Numbered from the stretch's first letter, positions 8,822 to 16,816 are shown. The stretch: 64,000 bases of DNA from Pseudorhodobacter sp. PARRP1 (GCA_002256245.1 NKIU01000002.1:124001-188000), one strand, 5' to 3'. Notes: generated from the letters alone by a model not told the origin. Translations and numbers: made by a program.

Positions 8822-9454
8822 TTACAGGCGGCGGAAGGTGGGGATGGGGCCGGAGTTGTCGAAGAACGGCACGCCGGGTTGGGTTTGACCGGCCAGTATG
8901 GCGCTGGCTTCGGCCAGAACCACCTCGGTTATGAAGGGCAGATCGAGGGCGCGGGCGGCGGAAAGGCCGATCCAGTGCAGATGCGAAAGCTCGGTCAGGG
9001 ATTCCGAAAAATTCTCGGTCTCGCCCACCGCATGTGCCGCCGGGGCGAGGAAAAACCGCGCGTCAAAGCGGCGCGAGCGGCCCGGTGGGGTGATGGCGCG
9101 GAACATGAAGCGCAGGGTGCCGGGGGCGGGGTTTGGCAGCGAAAGCCCGGTTTCCTCGGTCAACTCGCGCAGGGCGGCGGTTGTCAGCGTGCCGGGGCTT
9201 GGCGCATCGGCGGGGCAGTTCAGCGTCAGGCGGTGCGCGCAATCGGCGGTCAGGCCGGGCAGGCCATCTGTGGCATCCGCCGCATCGACGCCGCCACCGG
9301 GGAAGACGTATTTCGAGGGCATGAAGGCGGCCGCGTGGCCGCGCTGGCCCATCAACACCTCAAACCCCGCAGCGGCGGGCCGCCACAGCACCACGGTTGC
9401 GGCGGATCGCACCAGATCGGGCGGCGTCGCTTGGGGCGGGGTGGCGGGGGTCAC
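8822..9454 (-). CDS. NUDIX hydrolase with split NUDIX box
   Basis: 210 residues from GTG 9454, which overlaps the stop of the upstream DUF983 gene as GTGA; an upstream in-frame start at 9508 would overlap that gene by 58 bases and is less likely. NUDIX enzymes cleave nucleoside diphosphates linked to another group. The box is recognisable as FPGGG followed, after about 40 residues, by RELTEETGL. Standard boxes have 5+1+7 residues between these elements, so this one has an insertion, as in NUDT7/NUDT19-type enzymes that act on CoA derivatives. The CoA link is inference. It forms a two-gene unit with DUF983. Confidence 0.9.
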   Translation of the reverse strand: MTPATPPQATPPDLVRSAATVVLWRPAAAGFEVLMGQRGHAAAFMPSKYVFPGGGVDAADATDGLPGLTADCAHRLTLNCPADAPSPGTLTTAALRELTEETGLSLPNPAPGTLRFMFRAITPPGRSRRFDARFFLAPAAHAVGETENFSESLTELSHLHWIGLSAARALDLPFITEVVLAEASAILAGQTQPGVPFFDNSGPIPTFRRL

Positions 9455-9903
9455 GGCGTCTCTGGCGCGGGGTCGGTGCCGCCAAAGCCGTGCATCCGTT
9501 TGGCCCATTGCAGCGCCACCAACGCGCCTTTCAGCCGCGGCAGCAGATAGAGCGACAGCGCCACGGTGCCGATCGAGAACATGGTGATCAGCGTCGCAGG
9601 CTCGGGGCGGTATTTCACGAAGACAAACATCAGGATCGGGGCCATCAGGTGGCCGACGATCAGGATGGTCAGGTAGGCCGGGCCATCATCGGCGCGTTGC
9701 GGGGTGAAATCCTGCGCGCAGACCGGGCAGCTTTCGCGCACTTTCAGATAGCCTTTCAGCATCGGGCCTGCGCCACAATTCGGGCAGCGCCGTGCCCAGC
9801 CCCGGCGCAACGCGGGCCAGGTCGGACGCTCGGCCAGCGCATCATGTGCGTGCGGGTCTGCGCGTTGAACATCAGAGGCCAGGTGCAGGGCAGTATCGGT
9901 CAT
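9451..9903 (-). CDS. DUF983 zinc-ribbon membrane protein
   Basis: 150 residues. The N-terminal part has two CxxC pairs (CPNCG and CPVC, about 18 residues apart) that would form a zinc ribbon. Two hydrophobic segments follow (ILIVGHLMAPILMFVFV and ITMFSIGTVALSLYLL), then a Lys/Arg tail. This matches the DUF983 family, whose function is unknown. It is translationally coupled to the NUDIX gene (overlap of 4 bases). The start ATG is at 9903; the 221 bases between it and the EF-hand gene are a divergent promoter region. Confidence 0.88.
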   Translation of the reverse strand: MTDTALHLASDVQRADPHAHDALAERPTWPALRRGWARRCPNCGAGPMLKGYLKVRESCPVCAQDFTPQRADDGPAYLTILIVGHLMAPILMFVFVKYRPEPATLITMFSIGTVALSLYLLPRLKGALVALQWAKRMHGFGGTDPAPETP

Positions 9904-10124
9904 CGGAAAATCCTGAAAGCTACAACTTTGACTTACCCGATATGGGAACAGAAGTTGAGGGGTGACATGGGGGGGCGGTGCTATGTCGCAAGTTGTGTCA
10001 CTTTTGCGCGCAAGAAGCCCGATTGCAAAAACTGGTGCCTGCCCGCGACGGAAACCGGAAGCTGCGGCGTTTATCTGGGTATGAACGCCATGGCAGAGGC
10101 TGTGGCGACATTGAGGAGAACGCG

Positions 10125-10736
10125 ATGTTTAAGAGCAAATCGGCACTGAACGCCAAAGTGGCACGCTATTCGGCGCTGGCAGGCAACCCCAAGCTGGCAG
10201 GGTCTGCGCTGGTGGTGGCGGCGGCCCTGATGGGGGTGGCGGCCTATGCACAGGATGCAACCCCGCCGAAGCCGCCGCATGGTGGGTTTGATTTTGCCAC
10301 GATGGATGCCGACAAGGATGGCAAAGTGACCAAGGCCGAGGTTGAAGCGTTCCGCGCCGCCAAGGTCAAGGCGATGGATACCAATGGCGACGGCAAGATC
10401 TCGGCTGACGAGATGGCCGCCCCGCGCATTGCGGCGGTGACCGAGCGGATCAAGACCCGCGCGGCGGATATGGTCAAGGAGATGGACACGGATGGCGACG
10501 GGCAGGTGTCGGCGGCCGAAATGGCGGCGCGTCCGGGGCCAGAGATGATGTTCGACAAGATCGACGCCAACAAGGATGGTGCGGTGACGCAAGAGGAAGT
10601 CGATGCGGCGCGCAAGGCGATGCATGAAAAGCATGGCAAGGGGCATGGCAAGCATGGCCACCATGGCAAGCCGCGTCCTCCGATGGAAGATGACATGATG
10701 GGCGGCCCGGATGATGGCCCCGATCCGGCCAACTGA
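10125..10736 (+). CDS. Secreted EF-hand calcium-binding protein
   Basis: 203 residues from ATG 10125 (GAGGAGAA 5-12 bases upstream). A long N-terminal region with a hydrophobic stretch (GSALVVAAALMGVAAYAQ) is a probable signal peptide or anchor. Four EF-hand loops follow: DADKDGKVTKAE, DTNGDGKISADE, DTDGDGQVSAAE and DANKDGAVTQEE, each with Asp/Asn at the calcium positions and a terminal Glu. The C-terminus is His/Lys-rich (HGKGHGKHGHHGK) and then acidic, suggesting extra metal binding. It lies just upstream of an ECF sigma operon with a periplasmic metal-sensor gene, and may be its target or sensor. An in-frame start at 9978 is rejected because it adds a non-secreted prefix. Confidence 0.88.
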   Translation: MFKSKSALNAKVARYSALAGNPKLAGSALVVAAALMGVAAYAQDATPPKPPHGGFDFATMDADKDGKVTKAEVEAFRAAKVKAMDTNGDGKISADEMAAPRIAAVTERIKTRAADMVKEMDTDGDGQVSAAEMAARPGPEMMFDKIDANKDGAVTQEEVDAARKAMHEKHGKGHGKHGHHGKPRPPMEDDMMGGPDDGPDPAN

Positions 10737-10905
10737 GGTGGCGTGATCTGACGCCAGATGCCCGACCGCGGTGATGTGCCGCGCGGGGTCTGGCGGGGGG
10801 CTGGTCTGGGCGGCGGGGTTTGCAGATGGGGGCCCCGCCGTCTTATAAGCAGTTAAGCTTGGTTGCCTTTCCGCCGGTGTGGGGGGGCCTGATATCAGGA
10901 TGATG

Positions 10906-11496
10906 ATGCCGCGCGATACGCTTGCAGATCTGTGCGATGAGGCGCTGGTGGTGCTTTATGCCAACGGCGACCCGGATGCGGCGCGGCTGCTGGCCAAGCG
11001 GCTGGTGCCGCGCGTGATGGGCTATGCGGCGCGGATGCTGGCCGACCGGGCCGAGGCCGAGGATATCGCCCAAGAGGCGATGCTGCGGTTGTGGCGGGTG
11101 GCGCCTGACTGGCGGCAGGGCGAGGCCAGGGTCTCGACCTGGATCTACCGGGTGGTGGCCAATCTGTGCACCGACCGGTTACGCGCGCGCAGGCGGCAGC
11201 GGGCCGAGGCGTTGGATGATGTGGCCGAACCCGCGGATGGTGCGGCAAGCGTGGTGGCGGGGATGATCGAGGCCGACCGGATGGCGGCTTTGGACCGCGC
11301 CTTGGCCGCCTTGCCCGAGCGCCAGCGCGAGGCGGTGGTGTTGCGGCATATCGAGGGCTTCAACAATCCCGAGATCGCCGAGATCTTGCAGATTGGTGTG
11401 GAAGCGGTGGAAAGTCTGACGGCGCGGGGCAAGCGGGCATTGGCGGCGGTTCTGGCGGGGCAGCGGGCGGCATTGGGCTATGAGGAGGCGGAGTGA
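10906..11496 (+). CDS. ECF RNA polymerase sigma factor
   Basis: 196 residues. Region 2 includes LADRAEAEDIAQEAMLRLWR and WIYRVVANLCTDRLR (about residues 45-95). Region 4 is a helix-turn-helix including LPERQREAVVLRHIEGF and NPEIAEILQIGVEAVESL (about 135-175). No region 1.1 or 3 is present, so it is an extracytoplasmic-function sigma factor. Three tandem ATGs begin at 10900; the third (10906) has CAGGA at proper spacing. Its stop overlaps the next start (TGATG). The next two genes encode a one-span membrane protein and a periplasmic heavy-metal-sensor-like protein, the usual arrangement for sequestration and signal input. Confidence 0.92.
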   Translation: MPRDTLADLCDEALVVLYANGDPDAARLLAKRLVPRVMGYAARMLADRAEAEDIAQEAMLRLWRVAPDWRQGEARVSTWIYRVVANLCTDRLRARRRQRAEALDDVAEPADGAASVVAGMIEADRMAALDRALAALPERQREAVVLRHIEGFNNPEIAEILQIGVEAVESLTARGKRALAAVLAGQRAALGYEEAE

Positions 11497-11840
11497 TGGA
11501 TGATCTGGATGATCTGTTGACGGGCGCGAAAGCGGTGTCGATGCCGCCTTCGGATGCGCTGATGGCGCGGGTGCTGGCGGATGCGGCGACGGTGCAGGCG
11601 GGGTTTGTGGCCGTGCGGCCTGCGGTGGTGGTTGCGCGCGCGGGTTGGCTTGCGCGGTTGGCGGCGGTGTTTGGCGGTGCAGGCTCGCTGGCCGGGGTGA
11701 GTGCTGCGGCGGTGATGGGGTTGGTCTTCGGCTTTGTGCAACCCGATGGCATTGGGGCGGTTGCGGATATCTGGGTTGGTTCTGATGTGGCTCAGCTTGA
11801 TCTGATGCCGCAGGTCGATGTGCTTTTGGCAGAGGAATAG
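11496..11840 (+). CDS. Small single-span membrane protein, probable anti-sigma component
   Basis: 114 residues from ATG 11496, coupled to the sigma gene, with GAGGAGG upstream. The N-terminal 50 residues are cytoplasmic-type and include LDDLLTGAKAVSMPPSDALM. One membrane segment follows (GSLAGVSAAAVMGLVFGF), then a short acidic periplasmic tail. There is no recognisable zinc-binding anti-sigma motif. The anti-sigma role is inferred from the position directly after an ECF sigma gene and from the membrane topology. Confidence 0.65.
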   Translation: MDDLDDLLTGAKAVSMPPSDALMARVLADAATVQAGFVAVRPAVVVARAGWLARLAAVFGGAGSLAGVSAAAVMGLVFGFVQPDGIGAVADIWVGSDVAQLDLMPQVDVLLAEE

Positions 11841-11843
11841 GTG

Positions 11844-12362
11844 ATGAGCGAGACGGGGATGCCGGAGACTGGGATGCCGCAGGGGCCGGGTCGGGGGTTG
11901 CGGATCGCGCTGGCGGTGTCGGTGGCGCTTAATCTGGCGGTTGCGGGGCTGTTTGCGGGGTCTGTGCTGAAGGATCACGAGGACGGCGGTCCGCGCGGGG
12001 TGCGTGAGATCGGCTTTGGTCCTTTCTCGGAGGCGCTGAGCCGTGAGGATCGCCGCGCGCTGCGGGGCGCGCTGATCGCCAAGATGCCCGAGTTGCGGCA
12101 GGCGCGGCACGAGGCGCGGCAGGATGCGCAGAACCTGCTGGCGGTGTTGCGCGCGACGCCATTTGATGCAGCCCAACTGACAGCGGTGCTGGAGGCGCAG
12201 CGGGTGCGGATGGCGGGGCGGTTCGAGGTGGGGCAGTCGCTGATGCGCGATCTGCTGGTGGGCATGACGCCCGAGGCGCGGCAGGCGTTTGCGGATCGGC
12301 TGGAAAACCGCTTGCAGCATGATCCGAAGGGCGATGAGGCGGGCGGGCCGCCCAAGCCCTGA
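11844..12362 (+). CDS. Periplasmic heavy-metal-sensor (CnrX/Spy-like) protein
   Basis: 172 residues from ATG 11844; a GTG one codon upstream is also possible. An N-terminal membrane anchor (IALAVSVALNLAVAGLFAGS, about residues 19-38) is followed by a mostly helical periplasmic domain. That domain carries the paired helical segments typical of the metal-resistance/Spy family: SREDRRALRGALIAKMPELR, ARHEARQDAQ and MTPEARQAFADRLENRL. CnrX-type proteins sense metals and release an ECF sigma through the anti-sigma factor. No His/Met cluster typical of nickel sensing is seen, so the ligand is unknown. It is the last gene of the three-gene operon. Confidence 0.8.
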   Translation: MSETGMPETGMPQGPGRGLRIALAVSVALNLAVAGLFAGSVLKDHEDGGPRGVREIGFGPFSEALSREDRRALRGALIAKMPELRQARHEARQDAQNLLAVLRATPFDAAQLTAVLEAQRVRMAGRFEVGQSLMRDLLVGMTPEARQAFADRLENRLQHDPKGDEAGGPPKP

Positions 12363-12386
12363 CGCGGGCCTGACGCGGCGGTGCGC

Positions 12387-12419
12387 CCCAAGCCGTTCGA
12401 GTTGGCCCAAGCCGTTCGA
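12387..12419. repeat. 14-bp direct repeat between convergent genes
   Basis: CCCAAGCCGTTCGA occurs at 12387-12400 and again at 12406-12419 in the 62-base gap between the metal-sensor gene and the PleD-like gene. No terminator stem is evident; the role is unknown. Confidence 0.75.
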
Positions 12420-12424
12420 AACCC

Positions 12425-13816
12425 CTAAGCGGCGGTGCGGCTGATGGTGACTTGATTGCGGCCCGAGGATTTGGCGTAAAGCAGGGCGCGGTCGGCGCGG
12501 CCGATCAGATCGGCCAAGGCATCTTTCACGCAGGGAAGGTTGGCATCCGCCGAGGTGGCAAGCCCGATCGAGACGGTGACGCGCAAGGTGCCCATGTCAC
12601 CGATGCGCACGGGGCTTTCTTCGATCGCGTGGCAAAGGCGCTCGGCAATGCCACGGGCATGGGCCAAGGATGTTTCGGGCAGGGCAATCAGAAACTCTTC
12701 CCCGCCGATGCGGGCCAGCAGATCGCCGTCGCGCAAGTTGCGGTTCAGCCGTGCTGCGACCTCGATCAACACCGCATCGCCCGCAGCATGGCCCCAACGG
12801 TCGTTCACCGATTTGAAACGATCCAGATCAACCACCATCACCGCATATTCCTGCCCGGTGCGGCGCGAGATGTCGGCAATCGCGGCCAGTTGCGCCATGC
12901 CGTAGCGGCGGTTGTGCAAGCCTGTCAGGCTGTCAATCACCGACAGGCGCAGGCTGTCTTGCACCGACGCGCGCAGCGCATCGGCGGCGCGTTTGCGCGC
13001 AAGCAGGCGCGACAGGCGCAGCGCAAGTTCTTCAGCCGGGATGCCGTGGGCGACCAGATCATGCGCGCCAAGATCAAAGGCAACCTCGGCCCCAATCGCG
13101 GCGCCATGGCTGGATTGCACACAAAACGCCGCGTGGCGGGAGTGTGTGCGCGAGCGCAGGTCGGACATCAGCCGCAAGCCAGACCCCGGGCCGTTGAAAT
13201 CGGATTCGATCACGAACACATCGGGTATGGCACCGGGGCCTGCGCCCTCGCTCATCGCTTCTTCTGCGGTCATTGCGACAACCCGTTCGGCCAGATGCGG
13301 GGCCATTTCGCGCCGCAGTTTCAGCGCGATTTCGCTGCGCTGGGTGATCAGCGCGATCATGCCGGGTTGGATGAAGGGCGCTGCCGCCTCGGCCAGACCG
13401 AGCATGGCGATGCCGTCGTGGTGCTGGGCGAAACCTGCCACCTCATCGCGGGCGCGCATGAAGCTGCGGATGCGGGCGAGCAGGGTTTGGTCATCAATCG
13501 GCTTTGGCAGGAAATCATCGGCACCCGCGCGGAAGGCGGCACAGCGCGCGGCAGGGTCCGCCAACGCCGAGCAGACAATGATCGGCACGTGCTGCAAGGT
13601 GGGGTCAGCGCGCAGCCGTTCAAGCAGACGCTGCCCCGGCATATCGGGCAGCGCAAGTTCCAGCAAAATAAGATCGGGGGCTTCGCTTTGCGCCAGTTTC
13701 AGGCAGGTGGCCCCATCTGCGGCCAGCACCGGAGTGTAGCCAGCAGCCGTCAGCCTGACCTTCATGACGATGCGATTCGTCGCAACATCGTCCACGATGA
13801 GAATCTTGCCGACCAT
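12425..13816 (-). CDS. pleD: PleD-like response regulator diguanylate cyclase
   Basis: 463 residues with two receiver-like domains (about 1-125 and 150-275) and a GGDEF domain (about 290-455). It converts two GTP to c-di-GMP. The active site is GGEEF at residues 371-375 and an inhibitory RxxD site (RDGD, 362-365) lies five residues upstream, so product feedback is expected. The first receiver keeps the acidic pair D9/D10 and K105, but the phosphoacceptor position holds Glu (E53 in DLILLELALP), not Asp. The second receiver is degenerate, as in Caulobacter PleD. With Glu at 53 ordinary phosphorylation is not expected; activity may be constitutive or set by dimerisation. Divergent from a DUF3572 gene. 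Confidence 0.93.
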   Translation of the reverse strand: MVGKILIVDDVATNRIVMKVRLTAAGYTPVLAADGATCLKLAQSEAPDLILLELALPDMPGQRLLERLRADPTLQHVPIIVCSALADPAARCAAFRAGADDFLPKPIDDQTLLARIRSFMRARDEVAGFAQHHDGIAMLGLAEAAAPFIQPGMIALITQRSEIALKLRREMAPHLAERVVAMTAEEAMSEGAGPGAIPDVFVIESDFNGPGSGLRLMSDLRSRTHSRHAAFCVQSSHGAAIGAEVAFDLGAHDLVAHGIPAEELALRLSRLLARKRAADALRASVQDSLRLSVIDSLTGLHNRRYGMAQLAAIADISRRTGQEYAVMVVDLDRFKSVNDRWGHAAGDAVLIEVAARLNRNLRDGDLLARIGGEEFLIALPETSLAHARGIAERLCHAIEESPVRIGDMGTLRVTVSIGLATSADANLPCVKDALADLIGRADRALLYAKSSGRNQVTISRTAA

Positions 13817-13834
13817 TGTCGCAACGCCTGAATT

Positions 13835-13878
13835 AAGGGTTAAGCTTGTCGTTCCACTGTGCCGCCGAAAGGGTTAAG
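13835..13878. promoter_or_regulatory. Paired AAGGGTTAAG direct repeats in the pleD leader
   Basis: AAGGGTTAAG lies at 13835-13844 and at 13869-13878, 34 bases apart, in the 134-base gap between pleD and DUF3572. The TTAA cores resemble CtrA half-sites, which are spaced as TTAA-N7-TTAA; here the spacing differs (TTAAGGGTTAA in the first). Operator function is a suggestion only. Confidence 0.4.
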
Positions 13879-13950
13879 AAATCCTTTCTGAAATGATAAC
13901 CATTGCGCCGCAAATTCCGTGCGAGATGTGCAAAACATGGGGAAAACAGC

Positions 13951-14232
13951 ATGAATAGGCGGGAATCTGCTGAAACTCTGGCGCTGCAGGCCTTTGCCTG
14001 GCTTCTGGCACAGGACGATCTGGTGGGAATATTCCTTAACGCGACGGGGGCGGGGCAGGGCGATTTACCAAAGCTTGCGCTAGACCCGGTGTTTCTGGGC
14101 GCGGTCTTGGATTTTCTGATGGAGGACGACGCGCGGGTGATGGGTTTTTGCGATGCGGCGGCCTTGCCCTATACGGCGGTGATGCAGGCGCGCCCCGCGC
14201 TGCCGGGGGGCGAATTGCCGAACTGGACCTGA
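13951..14232 (+). CDS. DUF3572 family protein
   Basis: 93 residues from ATG 13951 (GGGGAAAA upstream); the frame is open from 13903 but without a ribosome site. The sequence fits DUF3572: helical N-terminus (ESAETLALQAFAWLLAQDD) and a core FLGAVLDFLMEDDARVMGF. It has no signal peptide and no catalytic motif. Function is unknown. The family is typically encoded next to pleD in Rhodobacterales, as here, and may relate to cell-cycle control; that is inference from context. Confidence 0.85.
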   Translation: MNRRESAETLALQAFAWLLAQDDLVGIFLNATGAGQGDLPKLALDPVFLGAVLDFLMEDDARVMGFCDAAALPYTAVMQARPALPGGELPNWT

Positions 14233-14309
14233 TTGCGTTTTGGCCGGACTGCGGGCAGGTTGCCGCCAATATAGGGCTCGGTCAGCTGGCTGACCACTTG
14301 GAGACGAGC

Positions 14310-14996
14310 ATGATTGACGCGCTGATTTTCGACAAAGACGGCACTCTGTTTGATTTCCGCCTGTCGTGGGGGGCGTGGACGCGCAGCCTGCTTGCAGAAT
14401 TGGGCGACGCCGACGGGCGCTTGGCGCAGGTGTTGGGCTATGATGCGGCGCGCAATGATTTTGCCCCAGACAGTCCGGTGATCGCGATGACCACGCCCGA
14501 GATTGCCGATATTCTGCTGCCGCATCTGCCGGGGTTGCCGCTGGCGGAGTTGCTGGCGCGGATGAACCAGTTGGCGGCGGATGCGCCGATGGTGCCAGCG
14601 GTGGATTTGCCTGCGGTGTTGGGGGCTTTGCGGGCGCGCGGGTTGAAGCTGGGGCTGGCGACGAATGACACCGAGGTTCCGGCGCGGCGGCATCTGGATG
14701 GCGCGGGGGTGCTGGGGTTGTTCGATTTCGTGGCCGGATGCGATTCGGGCTATGGCGGCAAGCCCGCGCCGGGGCAGCTTATGGCCTTTGTGGCGCACTG
14801 CGGGCTGGTGCCTGCGCGGGTTGCCATGGTGGGGGATAGTCTGCATGATCTGGACGCCGGGCGCGCGGCGGGCATGAAGGCGGTGGCAGTGCTGACCGGG
14901 ATTGCCACGCGCCCCGATCTGGAAGACCATGCCGATGTGGTTCTGACCAATATCGCGGGTTTAGGGGCCTGGATTGACGGCTTGAGCGCCGCCTAA
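14310..14996 (+). CDS. HAD-family phosphatase (phosphoglycolate-phosphatase-like)
   Basis: 228 residues from ATG 14310, with GGAGA 5 bases upstream. All four HAD motifs are visible: DKDGT (residues 8-12; nucleophile and acid/base Asp), the Thr/Asn of LATNDTE (motif II), K of GGKPAPG (motif III) and GDSLHD (motif IV). The cap is helical (C1 type). This fits phosphoglycolate phosphatase or beta-phosphoglucomutase-like enzymes; the substrate cannot be assigned. It is 78 bases after DUF3572, and 122 bases before the methyltransferase gene. Confidence 0.9.
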   Translation: MIDALIFDKDGTLFDFRLSWGAWTRSLLAELGDADGRLAQVLGYDAARNDFAPDSPVIAMTTPEIADILLPHLPGLPLAELLARMNQLAADAPMVPAVDLPAVLGALRARGLKLGLATNDTEVPARRHLDGAGVLGLFDFVAGCDSGYGGKPAPGQLMAFVAHCGLVPARVAMVGDSLHDLDAGRAAGMKAVAVLTGIATRPDLEDHADVVLTNIAGLGAWIDGLSAA

Positions 14997-15015
14997 CCGA
15001 AGCGTCGCGCAAAAA

Positions 15016-15031
15016 CGACACATTTGCGTCG
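15016..15031. promoter_or_regulatory. CGAC-type palindrome upstream of the mttB-like gene
   Basis: CGACACATTTGCGTCG is a 16-base near-palindrome (12 of 16 self-complementary) about 88 bases before the methyltransferase start. A similar motif, GCGACACCATTTGTCGC, lies upstream of soxB at 40570-40586. A shared regulator is plausible. Confidence 0.45.
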
Positions 15032-15081
15032 GGAACGTGGTGCGCTAACACGTGGCGTTTCGTTCATCTTAGGCTCCAGCA

Positions 15082-15101
15082 GTGGCCATGGTTCTGGCCA
15101 C
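15082..15101 (+). promoter_or_regulatory. Leader hairpin before the mttB-like gene
   Basis: GTGGCCA (15082-15088), loop TGGTTC, TGGCCAC (15095-15101): a perfect 7-bp stem a few bases upstream of the ribosome site GGAGAC. It may affect translation initiation. Confidence 0.4.
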
Positions 15102-15118
15102 AGGAATGGAGACGCCGA

Positions 15119-16678
15119 ATGAGCGATGATGCAAGCCGCAAGCGCAGCCGTGCCGGGGGCCGTGCGGGCAACAAAAGCCGTGCAGGCAGCGCGATTATTG
15201 ATCAGATGCCGTGGCGGATTCCGGTTAACAACGACCGCCCGATCGAGCCTTTGGACGCCGATGGCGTGCAGGCGGTGCACAAGGCCACGATGCGGATTCT
15301 AAAGGAAATCGGCATCGAATTTCTGAACCCTGACGCCGTGGCGCATCTGAAGCGGGCAGGCTGTGTGGTGAACGGCACCAACGTGAAGATGGACGAAGAT
15401 TTCGTCATGGAGATGCTGTCGCACGCGCCGGAAAGCTTCACCATCACCCCGCGCAACCCCGAGCGCGCGTTGATCATGGGCGGCAAGCATATGCTGTTTG
15501 TGAACGTCTCAAGCCCGCCGAACGCCTGGGATCTGGAGCGCGGCAAGCGCACCGGGGATTTCGCGACGTTCAAGGAATTCATGAAGCTGACGCAGTATTT
15601 CAACTGCATCCATATCGCGGGCGGCTATCCGGTGGAACCGGTGGATATCCACGCCTCGATAAGGCATCTGGATTGCTTGTATGAAAAGCTGACGCTGACC
15701 GACAAGGTGGTGCATGCCTATTCCTTGGGGGCCGAGCGGGTTGAGGATGTGATGGAGATGGTCCGCATCGCGGGCGGTCTGAGCCATGAGGAATTTGACG
15801 CCAAGCCGCGGATGTACACCAACATCAACTCGGTCTCGCCGTTGCAGCACGACTATCCGATGCTGGATGGCGCAATGCGGCTGGCAAAACGCGGCCAACC
15901 CGTGGTGATCACGCCGTTTACGCTGGCGGGGGCGATGGCGCCGGTGACGATGTCGGGTGCTGTGACGCTGTCGCTGGCCGAGGGGTTGGCGGCGGTGGCG
16001 CTGTTGCAGTTCATCAACCCCGGCTGCCCGGTGGCTTTGGGCACCTTCACCAGCAACGTCGATATGAAATCGGGCGCGCCGGCGTTTGGCACCCCGGAAT
16101 ACATGCGCGCGACACAAATGACTGGGCAGTTGGTGCGGCATTACAAGCTGCCGATGCGCTCGTCTGGCACCTGTGCGGCCAACGTGCCGGACGGTCAGGC
16201 GATGTGGGAGACCAGCAACAGCCTATGGGCGGCGGTGCAGTCGCGCACCAATATGGTCTATCACGCCGCGGGCTGGCTGGAGGGCGGGCTGATCGCCAGC
16301 CCTGAAAAGTTCATCATGGACTGCGAAGTGCTGCAGATGATCCAGCGCTATTTTGAGGATTCGGTGACGGCCACCACCCCGGATGATCTGGCGTTTGAGG
16401 CGATCAAGGGCGTGGGTCCGGGCGGGCATTACTTTGGCTGCCAGCACACCCAAGACCGCTATGCGACGGCATTCTATGCCCCGATCGTGTCAGATTGGCG
16501 CAACTATGAGGCCTGGCAGCAGGATGGCGCGATCTGGACGGTGGAGCGCGCGCACCGAATCTACAAGCAGATCATCGCGGAATTTGAAGCGCCCGAGATG
16601 AACGGCGATCATCAAGAGGCGTTGCGGCAGTTTGTCGCCAAGCGCAAGCAAGAGGGTGGCGCGCCGACAGATTTCTGA
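15119..16678 (+). CDS. Trimethylamine methyltransferase (MttB) family protein, non-pyrrolysine
   Basis: 519 residues, close to MttB length. MttB-type enzymes move a methyl group from methylamines to a corrinoid protein. True MttB has an in-frame UAG for pyrrolysine; this frame has none, so it belongs to the larger non-pyrrolysine branch, which includes glycine betaine methyltransferase (MtgB). The conserved core is visible as TLAGAMAPVTMSGAVTLSLA and LAGAMAP/GTCAANVPDGQA. The N-terminus is basic and low-complexity (RKRSRAGGRAGNKSRAGS). Start ATG 15119 with GGAGAC upstream. No corrinoid protein gene is adjacent. A hairpin and a palindrome shared with the sox operon lie in the leader, suggesting methylated-amine use. 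Substrate is inference. Confidence 0.92.
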   Translation: MSDDASRKRSRAGGRAGNKSRAGSAIIDQMPWRIPVNNDRPIEPLDADGVQAVHKATMRILKEIGIEFLNPDAVAHLKRAGCVVNGTNVKMDEDFVMEMLSHAPESFTITPRNPERALIMGGKHMLFVNVSSPPNAWDLERGKRTGDFATFKEFMKLTQYFNCIHIAGGYPVEPVDIHASIRHLDCLYEKLTLTDKVVHAYSLGAERVEDVMEMVRIAGGLSHEEFDAKPRMYTNINSVSPLQHDYPMLDGAMRLAKRGQPVVITPFTLAGAMAPVTMSGAVTLSLAEGLAAVALLQFINPGCPVALGTFTSNVDMKSGAPAFGTPEYMRATQMTGQLVRHYKLPMRSSGTCAANVPDGQAMWETSNSLWAAVQSRTNMVYHAAGWLEGGLIASPEKFIMDCEVLQMIQRYFEDSVTATTPDDLAFEAIKGVGPGGHYFGCQHTQDRYATAFYAPIVSDWRNYEAWQQDGAIWTVERAHRIYKQIIAEFEAPEMNGDHQEALRQFVAKRKQEGGAPTDF

Positions 16679-16697
16679 TTTCTATCAAAGTGTTACA

Positions 16698-16729
16698 GGG
16701 GCCTGCGCCAAGATGTGCGCGGGCCCTTT
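16698..16729 (+). terminator. Terminator after the mttB-like gene
   Basis: GGGCCTGCGC (16699-16708) pairs with GCGCGGGCCC (16717-16726) with one wobble and an 8-base loop; a short T-run (TTT) follows. It lies 20 bases after the stop. Confidence 0.75.
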
Positions 16730-16816
16730 GCATGTCTGGCGCGGGTTTTCGCGCAATGCACCGTCTGCGGTTTGGTAATTGTTAACGCCCTGCACCTAAG
16801 CTGAGATGCGAATCAA

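Noticed and set aside
15119-16678. Pyrrolysine-type MttB
   Set aside because: There is no in-frame UAG, so the gene does not need pyrrolysine.
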